Origin: Anaeramoeba flamelloides
Lineage: Eukaryota > Metamonada > Anaeramoebidae
DNA length: 64,000 nt
Reading direction: 5' to 3'
Assembly (NCBI GenBank): GCA_027625915.1
Contig: JANTQA010000030.1
Span: 1,798,001 to 1,862,000 of the forward strand
Shown here piece by piece: positions 40,980 to 52,378 of the stretch; within the stretch, counting starts at the first letter, position 1, and each line of letters starts with the position of its first letter. The notes beneath the pieces were generated by a model. That model made no database searches. It was given only the letters and a program-made list of their open reading frames with translations, and was not told the origin of the DNA. The position numbers were made by a program, and so were the translations under genes.

Positions 40980-41960
40980 TAGAAAATATCTTACTAGTTA
41001 CTATGGATATACAAAAATGTTTTGGCTCTGACAACTTTCATTAATATATCAATCAATTAAAAAATAATTATCAAAAATGAATTAATCAAAAATTGAATCT
41101 TCAGATATTATAAAAAATAATGGTTTTGGGATTATCAAAGGTATACCATTACCATCAATTCTCTTCACATTTATATCTCTTTTTCTAGAAGAAAAAATTA
41201 AAAAACTCTAGCTGTTCATGTTCAAATACATTAGGAAAATCTTATTCTCATGATTAATTGCCTTTAATCTCTCTAAAAATCAATTTAGTAAGGCTTTTTG
41301 AAAGAATAAAAACGATTCAGGATGAACCCACATAATAAAAAAAACTATGAATAAAAAAGAATTAAATGATATTTTTTAGTTTTGGAATTTTATTGGATAA
41401 AAATACAAATCTTGAATATAATTTCAAAAAAGTTGAAAATTCCTTGAAAACACTTAATTGATTGTTTTAACAAAAGAAACTCAATACTAGAGTCAAAATA
41501 ACTTCTTTCAAAGCACTCATTTAAAGTCAACTTTATTATCCCCCAAAAAAAAAAAAAAAAAAAAAAAAAACAATATTTGATTTGATCCAAAATGATTTGG
41601 AAAAAAAAGATAAAATTATCAATTAATTAGTTACAAATTTCTTATAAATTTTATTTAAAACAATTCATTTATAAAACTGAATCAAAAATTAATCTCACTA
41701 GATTAAAAATATACCTAAGAAAAAATAAATTGATTGAAAAATTAAATTTCTTAAATTGAAAAAAAATTATAAAAGAGTTGAAATTTTAGTAACACTGGAA
41801 AATGAAAATATTAATTGGTATACTGAAGAATTAAAATTATTAGATTTGGAAATTAAAGGTTTTTCCTGGAATAAAATTGCAGAATTCTACTAGTTGGAAG
41901 GTTCAGAAATATCTAAAAATTATAAAACAACAAAATTGCAATTTCAAGCAAAAAAAAATA
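40980..41960 (+). mobile_element. Decayed LINE (non-LTR retrotransposon) fragment with reverse-transcriptase motifs
   Basis: Interrupted translation, but two RT blocks are clear: MDIQKCFGSD at 41003-41032 (motif A, the usual DxxKAFD) and GFGIIKGIPLPSILFTFI at 41125-41178 (motif B, the usual G..QGxPLSPxLF). The catalytic YADD box is not visible in this copy. Downstream, 41777-41890 reads VEILVTLENENINWYTEELK and continues LLDLEIKGFSWNKIAEFY, which looks like a Myb/SANT DNA-binding helix set (W...EEL..L......SW..IA). Several stop codons interrupt the whole stretch, so it is dead. Whether the Myb-like part belongs to the same LINE is inference. Confidence 0.65.
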
Positions 41961-42124
41961 TTTAAACTGGAAAATTCTCAAAAATAAATTTAAAATTTCG
42001 AAATTTTACTAATTGTTACAATAGATACTTTTATTTAACAAGTAAAAATAAAAATAAAAATTGTTTCAATATTTGTAGAAAATTAAAATATTTTGATATT
42101 ATTGAAGATTTCGATTAATTTTTT

Positions 42125-42275
42125 TTTTGTGGGATCGGGTCTTAGAGTACCTTCAAGTGTCGGTAAAGTGTTGTCAAGTGCCTGGGTTTTCCAGAAATCA
42201 AAAAATAGACAAAAATCAAAGATTATACACAATTCTTTTAAATTCTGGGAACTCTCTCGACACACAGGAGAAAAG
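42125..42275. repeat. G+C-richer segment ending in an imperfect hairpin
   Basis: The left part (GGGATCGGGTCTTAGAGTAC, then TCAAGTGTCGGTAAAGTGTT) is distinctly less AT-rich than its surroundings. The right part is a hairpin: GGTTTTCCAGAAATCAAAAA at 42185-42204 pairs imperfectly with TTCTTTTAAATTCTGGGAAC at 42232-42251. The same arm sequence occurs in the hairpin at 45836-45910 and as a single arm near 62742. It could be the tail of a short retroposon or a structured RNA. I could not match it to tRNA, 5S rRNA or 7SL RNA. Confidence 0.4.
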
Positions 42276-42527
42276 TAATTTTCTCTCTTCAAAAATAAAT
42301 AAATAAATAAAATATTTGATTTTTAAAATTTGTACTAAAAAAATTGTAATAGATTCTGAAAACAACTTTTTTCACTTGATCTAATTTTACTCCTTTTCTC
42401 AAATGGAAAAACATAAGAAATATAAATTAATCTTTTTGATTTCATTCGATCACTAACTATTCAATAAATTGAAAAAACTATAATAAAAAAAAAAAAATAA
42501 ATAAATAAAAAAAAACAATTCTAATAA

Positions 42528-45500
42528 TTATTTTTTATCTTGTGTTTTAATTTTAATTGAATTTTCGAATTTTTCAAGTTTTTCGCCCAAGTGTCTAATA
42601 TTTCTTTCATAAGCCAATAATAAAAACATATTTAACCCTGTTATCAACCCACTACCAGTTTTAATTGAATCCAATCTTTTCAAAACTGCAACTGCACCTA
42701 AACGAACGATTTCGGAGGAATGGAACAGATTGACAGCTATTGGGTACAGCCCACCTTTATTTTCAGGGAAATAAGTTAAAAACTCTAGGCATTGCTCTTC
42801 TGTATTAATATTGAGAAGAAATTGTTCGAAGATTTTGAAAAGATAATTGTGATCAATATCCTTTTTGATGTATAAATTTCTAGTTAATAATGATGTATCC
42901 ATTCCTTTAATTGCGAATAAAGATTTTCTAATTTCTCGATCTTTTAAAAAGGTTTTAAAGTGTTCTGTATTTGTCAAATGCTTAATTCTCGATTGATTTG
43001 CAAGAGTCTCCAATTTTTTAATATTTTCATTCATAAAAATTTCTTCTTGGTTTGCCATGTATAAAATATGGGTGGTGTATTGTTTAAACATTTGTCTGAT
43101 TTGTGACTCTTGCGAATTATTCTTAATTGCATCAATTACAGATTTGATAAACTTTGAATCATATTCTTGATATGGGGCATTTTGCATTTCAGACACCAAA
43201 TCTGGATTTATTTGTATTGTCTTTTTTTTAACATCGCAGATCACATCCCAATATCTATTTTTCGTTGCAAATAAAGGATTTGTGGTACCGACTATATATC
43301 CTGGAACATTTTCAAAGAGATCAATCGTTGGTAGATTTGCGTAGGGAAATGTTCTCCTAATTACCCCTCTTAAAGGTGGGCATACCGTCAAAAGGGATGT
43401 TAAAACGGTTTCACATAACTTACCTGCAGACAGTTCATAGCCATTAAAAATGACTCTCTTATTCATTAACAAGGCATTAAATAGTATCATTACACCTTCT
43501 TTGAAATCATTAATTAATGAAATTAATGACAAATTATCAAATTCATCTTCTAACATATTTAGGGGGATCTTAATTGGTATTTCTTTTTGATCAACTTTTA
43601 GTTCTGTAGAATAAACCTGTGGCAATTGTGTTAATGTTCGATTAATTTGCTTTTGTTGCTCAATTAATTGGATTTGATCACCCATTTCAAACGAATTTAA
43701 TAATTTATATAAATTTGCCACAATTGCTTCAATATTATCTTTATGTTGAAAAGTCTTTTCCAAATATAACATTAATATCGGCTTAAATATACGAATAAAT
43801 TGAAATTTTGATGCAATAGCCAGTGCATGATATCTTGTACCTCTTACAGCCTGCTCATCTTTTTGCGTTTTCACATAACACGTGCAATATAATAAGGGCC
43901 CATTTGGGTTTTCCTTGATTTTATCCATTTCCTTTTCCTTCTCTTTGATTTTTTCTTTTTGTTCTTTATAACTAATCCCCATTCCATTTCCATTCCCATT
44001 CCCATTCCCATTCCCATTCCCATTCAGATTACCTTTATTCTTTTCATTATTCCTTTTCCTTCCCCCTTTACTATTATTTCGTTCACTTTGGCCTTTTTCA
44101 AATTTATTTTGATAAAAAGTTTTGAATAAATTTTGAAAATTTTTTGCTATTTCGTTTGATATAAACTTACATCCAATTGTATTACCCGATTGATCAAAAA
44201 ATGTATAAAAATTATTATCATGTACTTTTAACTCTAAATCAGCATACCATTCCCTATTTTGATTTATTTATTATTATTAGTTTTTTTAATTAATTATTAT
44301 TATTAGTTTTTTTAATTATTTATTTATTGAACGTAAATTATGGATCAAGAAAATAATAAAGACATGCATTAAAATAGAAAGACATTTTTATTAATGTGAG
44401 TTATAGTAGTTAATTTTTTTGATATATTTCCTTTAATGGTAGACTCGCCACCATGATTTTTTTTTCATCCCAAGAAATGAATTACTCTCTAAAAATGATA
44501 AGGTGAAAGTGTTCTTTTTTCGATCCAAAAAAGTAAAAGAAATTATAGTAGAGATACAAGAAAAAATCTAAATATTTCAATATTGAAAATTTAAAGTAAC
44601 AAAAAAAAATTTACAAGGATTTCAATTACGAAAAACTAAAAGAAAAAAAATTTCATCGGATCTCATTATCAAAAAATTCGGTAAAAAAAAAAAAAAATTT
44701 GAGAAGATCTCGTTGGTAAAAAAAATCGATTAAAATAAAAAATTTAAAAGTATTCTCAATTACAAAAAAATTTTGTAAAAAATAAAAAATTCAAATGATC
44801 TCAAATACAATAAATTTCAAATTTTGTAAGAAAAAATTAATCTTTTTCTTGTTTTATAGTTCCAGCTGTTTAGGCTTCTTTTTTTCGTTAACAAATAGTT
44901 CTCTTTTAATACAATTTTAATTTAATTTCGTTAAATTCAATTTTATAATTGTTCTAAGGTATTCCCAAAGAAGTGAAGCATTTTTTTTTAGATTTTATAT
45001 AAAATTCTCTTTGTTAGTGATTCTATCCGTAAATTGTAATATCAAATTAAGTGAAATATTAATACTGGTTGAATCAACACCTATTGAGTTTATTTTAAAA
45101 AATAGGTTGTTTAAATCCTTCCCAAAAAATGTAAAAAAAATAACACTTTTTATTAGCAATACATGTTCAAATGTTTGCGGATGACTTGATATTAATTATG
45201 AAAGGATCTCTAATAGAAATAAATTATCAAGTTAAAAAATATATATAAAATAATATAATTAGAGAATTTGGAATGGATCCGAATAAGGATAAAACTAAAA
45301 AAACTACAAATCCAAAAAAGAAATTTTATACTTGTGATTTGGCTAGATAAACAAACTCATTTAAAATTTAATCTTGAATAAAGTTAAAACCAATTTCAAA
45401 AAATTAATCAATATCTTTCAACATAAAAAATTTTACCAATGGATTAAAAATTCATTTTTTTAAAGCGATATTACATATTCAGCTATTATTTGGATGGGAA

Positions 45501-48500
45501 ATATTTGACCTAACACAAAAAGATTTCAATTCAATCGATGTGTGGATAAATAAAAAAAAATAACAAACTTTTTGTTAATAAACCCACACTCTCCAAAAAC
45601 TTATAAAACTTTTGCAAAAATTGATTCAGTCAGAAAAATGAATAATAAAAGAAGATTTAAACTAATTCAAAAACTAAAATTTTTAGATTTTCAATGAAAT
45701 AGTTAATAATCTTAAACCCAGAGAACAGAAAGTAGAAAGTATTAACTGACAATCAAACAACTTGTATGAATTAGAAATTGAACTTGATAAATATCTAATC
45801 AAGCAACTAGAAAACATCCCCTGTTGGAAATGCAGTTAGGTTTTCCAGAATACAAAAGAATTGAATAAAATTTTTAAATTTTCCTCAATTCTTTTGAATT
45901 CTGGAAAACCTCACGGCTTTTTTTTTTGACTTTTTGTTTTTGTTTCAAAAAAATAATCTATTAATCTTCTAATCAAAACAAAAATTAAAAAAAACCTAAT
46001 GGCAAATAAGAGGAATTAACAACTCCTCCGTTAAATAATAATAAAAAAAAAAAAATAAAATAACACTTTTTAAGAGAAAATGAAGTACAGGTCCATTTCA
46101 ATAAAAAATGGGAAATATGGTAAGGATACTAACAATTTTTTAAACAATAAAATAAAGTTATAAGTTTTCCATACAATTGAAATTTTTGTCTAGATTAAAC
46201 CTCTTAGGAAAATAATTTTTACTATCATAAAGTTAAAAAATAATCAACCAATTTTCACACACTTATAAAATATCATATAAAATCGAGATCAGAAATTTTA
46301 ATGATTTTTTATTTATGGAATGTTTAACTCATAAACAAATTGCGTTACTATAAAGAATCAACAAATTTTTAAATTTTGAAAATTAAATCCCATTCCAAAA
46401 ATTTGGACAGTTAAAACAGTTATACTAATCACAATCTTACAAATTACATTCAATTTAAAAATAATTTTTAATTTTACAATATATTTTTCTGGTTTTTGTC
46501 TTTTCTTGTTATGTTTTCATTTCTATTTTACATTTAAGTAATCTGTTTACCTTAGATCTTAGATTTTTTTTTCTCGAATTATTAATTTAAGGTTAAAGTT
46601 GATTTTGGTTAAATCCAAAAAAAATGACATACAATTAGTTGATAGTATCTAACCATTTCATTGATCAACAATTGTTGATGAAATTTTAACAGATTTTACC
46701 AATATATTTTTTTGTTTTGCTCTCTCATTATTTTGGAAACACAGATTTTTATTTTTTCATTTTATATTTTTTTCTTTTCTTTGTTCTGTTCGTTTCAATA
46801 TTCTGGACACATCGATTTTTTTTTTCGTTTTATATTTTTTTCTTTTATTTATATAAAACGGGTTGAATATAAAAACAGTAATATGGGGTACTTTAAAAGT
46901 GGTTTAACATTCAGTTTTGAAAAATATTAATAAATTATAGAAAACTAAATTAAATTTCAAATACTTCTAATGACTGTTCCTAGACGTATATCTAGACTAA
47001 CTTTGAATTGGAAGACACTTTGTTTGTCACCTCAAAATTCTTTCTTTCCTTACCAAATTAAATGTTGGAAACATTTAACCCTTAACAATAAATTCAAAAT
47101 ACAAAAAATTGAGATTTTTTATGCCCATTTTTTGATTTTGAGTGTGTCCAAAATTTTGGAATGGAGTTGTGTTTAAAAGAATAAATAGAACCAGACATTT
47201 GACATTTTTTAAAACTTTTTATTCATAACGTTTTTAAAAACTGTAGAGTTTTTTGAAAAAGTGAAAACAGAAAGTAACAAGATTAAAAAATCTTAAAAAA
47301 AGATGTAAATCAACAACATTCTTTCCCTTTATTGAAAAAAAAAAAATTGTTGAGCTTTTCTGATAAAGTTGTTTTTAAAAAAAATGCAATAAAAAAGATT
47401 TTTAATCAAGTTAATCAAATATTTTCATAATAAATTGGTCAACGAACTTATAGACACTTTGGAAACCATTTTGTTACAGTTTTTAAAATTAATCTATACT
47501 GATATTTGAATTACAATGGGAAAAATTTTCACTTGGTTTACAATTTCCTTTTTGTCAGAAAGTCTCCAATTTACAACCGACTTCTTTAGGAAACTCTGTT
47601 TGTATCAGAAAGCATGGAAAAGAAGTGAAATATTTTCCCATTTATAATTCAAATACCAGTATCGAATTAATACAGTTGTAATTTAAAAGTAATTCTTAAT
47701 TTGACAAAAAGAAGAGAGTTTTTTCATTTGAATTTTGGGCTTTTTGTTGACTTTAATTTTGTAATTCTAGGTTTCGAAATTGAAAAATGGTCAAAAAACA
47801 AAAGAATCTTAAAAAAAAAAAATAATGAAAAAGAAAAAAAAAAAGTATTTTACACTTCAAGTAAAAGGTCTTTGTTGTCTGTTGAATCACCAGACATTAT
47901 TTTAATATTTTCATCAAAGTCAACCCAATTTTTTGAATTTCCAAGTGTTGTCCACGACTCGTCTGTAACCGAACAAAAATAAACAAAACAAAGTGTGCCT
48001 TTAATAATACAAAGAAAAAACAAAAAGATATTTTTGGAAAAGAAAAAAAAGTTGTTTTGGGTAAAAAGTTTTTTCTTTAGGACTTGTGATTCTAGAGTAA
48101 ACTTTTGTGTATAGTTTCGGAAATTCAAAAAACAAAAGGCAAAATTGAAAATTTACTTTGTTTTTTTTCTTGGAGAATTTTCTTTTTTTTTTCTTCTTCA
48201 TCCAATTCTATTTGATTTTGATCTTGATCTTGATCTTGGTCTTGGTCTTGCTCAGAATTTTCAAGCTCTTTTTGTTTCTCGAGTTCTTCTAATTTTTTTT
48301 GCTTTTCAATTTCTTCGTATTCCTCATCAGATTCAACAAATTGATCTGTTGATAAAAATTCAGGGTAGGTTTTATTATTACGACGTAAAAAAAAAACAGT
48401 GAAATCCTCTTGTAAATTATGGAGACCATCAGGAATCATTAATTCTTGAAGTGTTCTAAAGGTTGGTGTGTAAGTTTAAAAACGGATCCATGCACAAGAA

Positions 48501-48553
48501 TTAATAGTTAAAAAAAAAGTTAATTAGAAATTGCCAAACATAACAAAGAATAG

Positions 48554-48589
<36 letters not shown>

Positions 48590-48738
48590 TAGTACTCTGA
48601 TGGTGTTCCAAAAGGCTGTGGATATTGACAACGTACTGTATTTCCGCTATACGCATCAAATTCCCCAAAAATGATATAATTAACGTTACGAATTCGCTTT
48701 GGTTGTTGAATTTCTTGATCGGTCTCTTGAGTTGTCAT
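42528..48738 (-). CDS. Afi1/SPA-type DENN-like trafficking protein
   Basis: Related to fungal Afi1/MesA proteins, which dock the Arf3 GTPase and help set polarity. Exons: 48596-48738, 48157-48455, 47854-47962 and 42528-44253. Introns: 140 nt (GTACTA...TTTAG), 194 nt (GTAAAT...ACAG) and 3600 nt (GTAAAA...ATAG). Phases 2, 1, 2 all agree; joined length 758 aa. Residues about 18-70 (VNYIIFGEFDAYSGNTVRCQYP, then TLQELMIPDGLHNLQEDFTV) match the Afi1 docking domain. A Glu/Lys/Asp-Gln segment follows. Residues about 148-235 (SWTTLGNSKNWVDF, then EWYADLELKVHDNNFYTFFD) look like a PH/WH1-type fold. After a Gly-Asn hexamer repeat comes the SPA/DENN-like core with LLYCTCYVKTQKD, LFNALLMNKRVIFNGYELSA and RRTFPYANLPTIDLFENVPG, then YIVGTTNPLF. 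The last 150 residues are helical and unassigned. The long intron is full of transposon debris. Confidence 0.87.
45140..45800 (+). mobile_element. Decayed LINE fragment (RT catalytic box onward) in the Afi1-like gene's long intron
   Basis: 45174-45209 reads FADDLILIMKGS, the catalytic YADD-type box (motif C) of non-LTR reverse transcriptases. It is followed by EFGMDPNKDKTKKT (about 45265-45306), matching the downstream N..KT block, and LLFGWEIFDLTQKDFNSIDV (about 45482-45541), matching the post-RT YG.E.W block. Stops interrupt the frame throughout. It lies antisense to the host gene, so it would not supply codons to it. It covers the part of RT that the fragment at 40980-41960 lacks, but the host's fourth exon lies between them, so they are probably separate insertions. 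Confidence 0.7.
45836..45910. repeat. Near-perfect 27-bp stem hairpin
   Basis: The left arm begins AGGTTTTCCAGAATACAAAA and the right arm ends TTGAATTCTGGAAAACCT. The 27-nt arms differ at one position and enclose a loop of about 20 nt. The arm sequence also occurs in the imperfect hairpin at 42185-42251 and singly near 62742-62770. It could be a tiny foldback element or, if transcribed from the intron, an RNA hairpin. Confidence 0.7.
46100..46400 (+). repeat. Dispersed repeat family 3, copy 2
   Basis: Shares CATTTCAATAAAAAATGGGA, GAAATATGGTAAGGAT, ATAAAATCGAGATCAGAAAT and TTTTTTATTTATGG with the copies at 39750 and 55510, in the same order. It lies in the long intron of the Afi1-like gene, just after the LINE fragment. 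Confidence 0.45.
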
Positions 48739-48959
48739 ACCAAATATTATTCCTTTTTGAAGAGAGAAAAAAAAAAATGATTTGAAATTGAAATTTTGAA
48801 AAAAACTTTTGACTGATTGGAAATAATTTAGCCAAACTCAGTAACTATTTTAATTCAATTTTTAGAAAACATTTTATTCGTTGTCTAAACAGAAAAAATT
48901 ATAAATTATTTTACATTGTCAAATAAAGAAATTGAATTTCCACAAACTTTTTTCAAAAC

Positions 48960-49465
48960 TTGATTTGTTAAGGGAGTAAGTACATTATAAAAATCTAGAG
49001 TTCCAAATTTTATGAGAAACTAAATTAATTCATTTCTTAACGGATTTAAATATTAATATATAAGGTCTAAGAAGATTTTCATAACAACTAAAAAAAATGA
49101 AAATCAAAAAAATTAAACAATTGATAAAGAAAAAAAGATATAAAAATCATTTATTTCTTGATCTTATCTGCAAAATTTGGTTCAATTACTTTTTATTTTT
49201 TAAGGTTTTACTTCTAATTGCATAATAAAAAGATCAATATTCTCATTCATTCAGCTTTCCAAAAAAAAATTCACATGAAAGATTTAAAATAAATCATCAG
49301 TGTACACAATTCTAAAAGGCAAATTAACAATATAAACCTGTTTAAGATTTAAAAAGTTGTTATGATAGAGGATTATTAAAATAGTTTTTTTCGAAAGCAT
49401 GATGAAAATGTGGTTTCTTTTATTTTGTAACAAATAGTATTATTTTTAAAAATTTTAACCCACAA
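48960..49465 (+). repeat. Dispersed repeat family 1, copy 3
   Basis: Left piece TTAAGGGAGTAAGTACATTA matches copy 1. The core TTCATTCAGCTTTCCAAAAA is at 49244-49263, then CACAATTCTAAAAGGCAAAT and TTATTTTGTAACAAATAGTA at the right. It lies about 0.2 kb upstream of the Afi1-like start codon, in the same relative orientation as copies 1 and 4. Confidence 0.55.
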
Positions 49466-50179
49466 TTAATAAATAGAAGTAACAATGTGATTATTAAGTA
49501 CAATAATAATTAACAAATCCATCAAGAAAAAATAAAAAAAATCATTTATTTCTTGATCTTATTTAAAACCTTTGGTACAATTACTTATTCTCAATTTAGT
49601 TTTATTTTAAATTCTGAATTGAAAAACTTTAGTTTATAAAAATTTTTAAGCAACAAATTACTTTTTATTTCTAAAGAATCCCCTAAATAATTTAAAAATT
49701 CTATTTTAATTTAATTCATCAAATCTAGATTTGTTTCAAAAATAGGATACTTTTTTAACTTTTTCTTTAAAAAAAACGATTTATTAGTTTTTTTTTTGAT
49801 TTGAAAATTATTAATTTTCCCATAAAGTGAAAACTCAAAATAATTCTTTATCAGATTTTTATTCTTCCACAAATTTCTTTTTCTTTAAATTGGACCTTCG
49901 GTAGTATTTTTCGGATTTTGGGATTTTAATCTCTTTAATTTGATCTTTGAAAGAGTACTCGTTATATAGACTTAGTTTGATAGAAACTATTTGAAAAAAG
50001 ATTTTTGAAAACAAATTTGTCAAAAAATGTTTTGTTAAATAATTATAAATAGAAATGGAGTGAAAATACCAAGATAATGAATTATTTTGGACTCATATCT
50101 AAATTAAGAAGATTAAAAAGAAAATTTTCAAAAGTAGGCTTTTATTTTTTTTTTTTTTTCATTCTTGATTTCAACAAGT

Positions 50180-50368
50180 TCATTTTGGAAAGGTGATCTT
50201 TCTTGTTTGATCTTCTAAAAAGAAAAGATTTGTTTGAAATGCACATCGTCCTGTGTACATTTTTATAGTTTTACCTCTTTGATTAATTTCAAACATTACT
50301 ATCGGCACATTACCAGATCCAAAATATAATTTAACAAAACCAAAACTTATATCCAAAAAAATATCCAA
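50180..50368 (-). CDS. Possible exon of an unrecognised gene
   Basis: A 62-codon frame whose residue mix is less biased than the random AT frames nearby: VKLYFGSGNVPIVMFEINQR, then GKTIKMYTGRCAFQTNLFF and a stop. I do not recognise a family. The leftmost ATG follows a stop closely, and GATATAAG upstream could be a splice acceptor, so this may be the last exon of a minus-strand gene. No upstream partner exon was found between 50370 and 52370. It may equally be chance or decayed repeat. Confidence 0.25.
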   Translation of the reverse strand: MDIFLDISFGFVKLYFGSGNVPIVMFEINQRGKTIKMYTGRCAFQTNLFFLEDQTRKITFPK

Positions 50369-52378
50369 AAAATTATAAAATTATAGATTCAACTCTGATT
50401 TACTTAGGTTATTTTGACATTAAAACATTTAATGGTATTTTTATTATAACTGTTTAAATATTCCATGGTTACACTCATAAAAAAATTACTTCAGTATTTT
50501 TCTCACAATTAAAATTTTTCAAATTGGTATAATGTTCCTATCACCATAAAGAAAAATATGGAAAATCAAATCTAAATTCTTTCTTCTGTTATTATAAACA
50601 TATCATTTTATAATTCAGATACATTTACATATTGTTAATAAGTTACTAAATCAATATTTTATATTTACATAATTGGAACTTATATTTACGAAAAACATGT
50701 GTACATAAAATATAATAATCCCTGTCTGAAATAAAACCGATCCTTTATTTTTCTTGTTCTTATTCTAATACATCATCACATTGATTTTAAATAATATATC
50801 TATGACAAAAATTTTTTTAAGATAAAATAAATAGATTTTATTGAGAAAAATTTTTTTATATTTCAATTGTTTTTTTTTTGAGAATATTATAGAATTTTTA
50901 TCAAATTTTGGGTTGTTTTTTGATTAATTGTGATGAACCTAAATTATTAAAAATTTAACTCTAATTTTAGAGAAAACTTTTGGAATGTAATACAATAATT
51001 TTTAAATTTTCTTTTTAATAACTGAACCTTAAGAAACCAATAACAAATTTGATTATTTTTTATAGTCTGTTTCTTGATCATTTATAGATAACAGTTCTAT
51101 AAAATTAGCATATGTTGTATTTTTAAACACATATTTCACCAATTCAGAACAGATTATAAAGGTTACAGTATTTTCTAATATTGAATTGAATTTTTACTAA
51201 TCTTTATTATCAATTCAGAATTTTTTTATTTCTGAAATAAAAAGAATATATTTAAAACCCCAATTATAAAATAATTTTCACTCAAAAAAAAAGATATTGG
51301 GTTGCATATATGTGATAGTTCCAAGTAGATAAAAATAACTTATTATAAAAGAGTAAATATTTTAATCTATTGACTTTTGTTGATTTTAACTATCTCAAAA
51401 ATTGTAAAAACACTCTTTTTTACCACATTCATATTTACACTATTCATACAAAAAAAAAGAAAAATAATTATCATTTTTTTATAAACATTCATGATGTTAT
51501 CAAATATTTAATGCAAACAGTAAATTTATTCTAAACATTTCGAATTATTAAATTTGAAATTTGTTTAGACAATAATAATTGAAACCAATCTTCTTTATTA
51601 CAACAAGTTATTAACAACCAGATGATTAAAAAAAATTCCAATAGATTTTACTTTTATTTGTTAATTTTTTAAAGATTCTCAAACAAATAAAATAAAATCA
51701 AATAAATAATTCTAATAAAAAAAAAAATTATCAAATATCCTAATATAATAATAACAATTCCGTATTTATACTCCCGATATTTGAAAAAAAAAAAATAAAT
51801 AGAATATTTCCTAATCTTTTAAAACCCCAAGAAATCTAAATAAATATTTGTGAATAAAATAACTGATCAATATTTTTAGATCTCAAGGATTCAATATTTG
51901 ATTTCTTTTTTCTTGTATTTTTAAAATAAGGTTAAAGTTACAATTTTTTGTGTTCTTATTAACTACTCTCTGAAATTACTAAAAGTGAGATATTATTCAA
52001 GATAAAAACACTTTCTTTATCTTGTCTTTAATTAATGATAATGAATATTACGATTTTTGATTGAGAAATGCAAACAAAGTTTAATAAATACGAGTTGTAA
52101 GTCCGCATTAATACACAAACTTCAAAATAATAATAATAATAAAATCCTTTGAAGAGTTGACATTGACTTTAATTTAAACTGTTGTTCCAAATTAAAAAAA
52201 AAAAAAAAACATTTGAAATAAAATTCCAAAAAGGGATATGGCCTAATATATTTTGAAGATGTATAAAAAAAGGATTGAGGAAAAAAAGATTCTTAAAAAA
52301 GTATAATATTTATATGTATATATACATCAGGGCATACACTCATTAATAAATAAATAGAAGGATAAATCAAAAGATAGA

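Larger units (their letters stand above)
38460..42527. other. Intergenic filled with repeats and LINE debris
   Basis: The interval between the surface-protein stop and the 3' end of the convergent Afi1-like gene. AATAAA at 38597-38602 could serve as a polyadenylation signal. It contains a MITE-like copy (38763-39296), a family-3 copy (39750-40140), a LINE remnant (40980-41960) and a G+C-richer hairpin segment (42125-42275). No intact host gene seen. Confidence 0.55.
48739..52378. other. Intergenic between the Afi1-like gene and TBCE
   Basis: 3.6 kb of AT-rich DNA upstream of the Afi1-like start. It holds a family-1 repeat copy (48960-49465) and one exon-like frame (50180-50368, listed separately). 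Nothing recognisable in 50370-52378 apart from simple sequence, including TATATGTATATATACAT around 52312-52328. Confidence 0.5.

Noticed and set aside
46712-46930. 72-codon plus-strand Phe-rich frame
   Set aside because: Arises from an imperfect T-rich tandem duplication of about 65 bp (CATTTTATATTTTTTTCTTT); no coding sign.
47701-47982. 93-codon plus-strand frame
   Set aside because: Antisense to exon 3 of the Afi1-like gene, which has matching splice phases.
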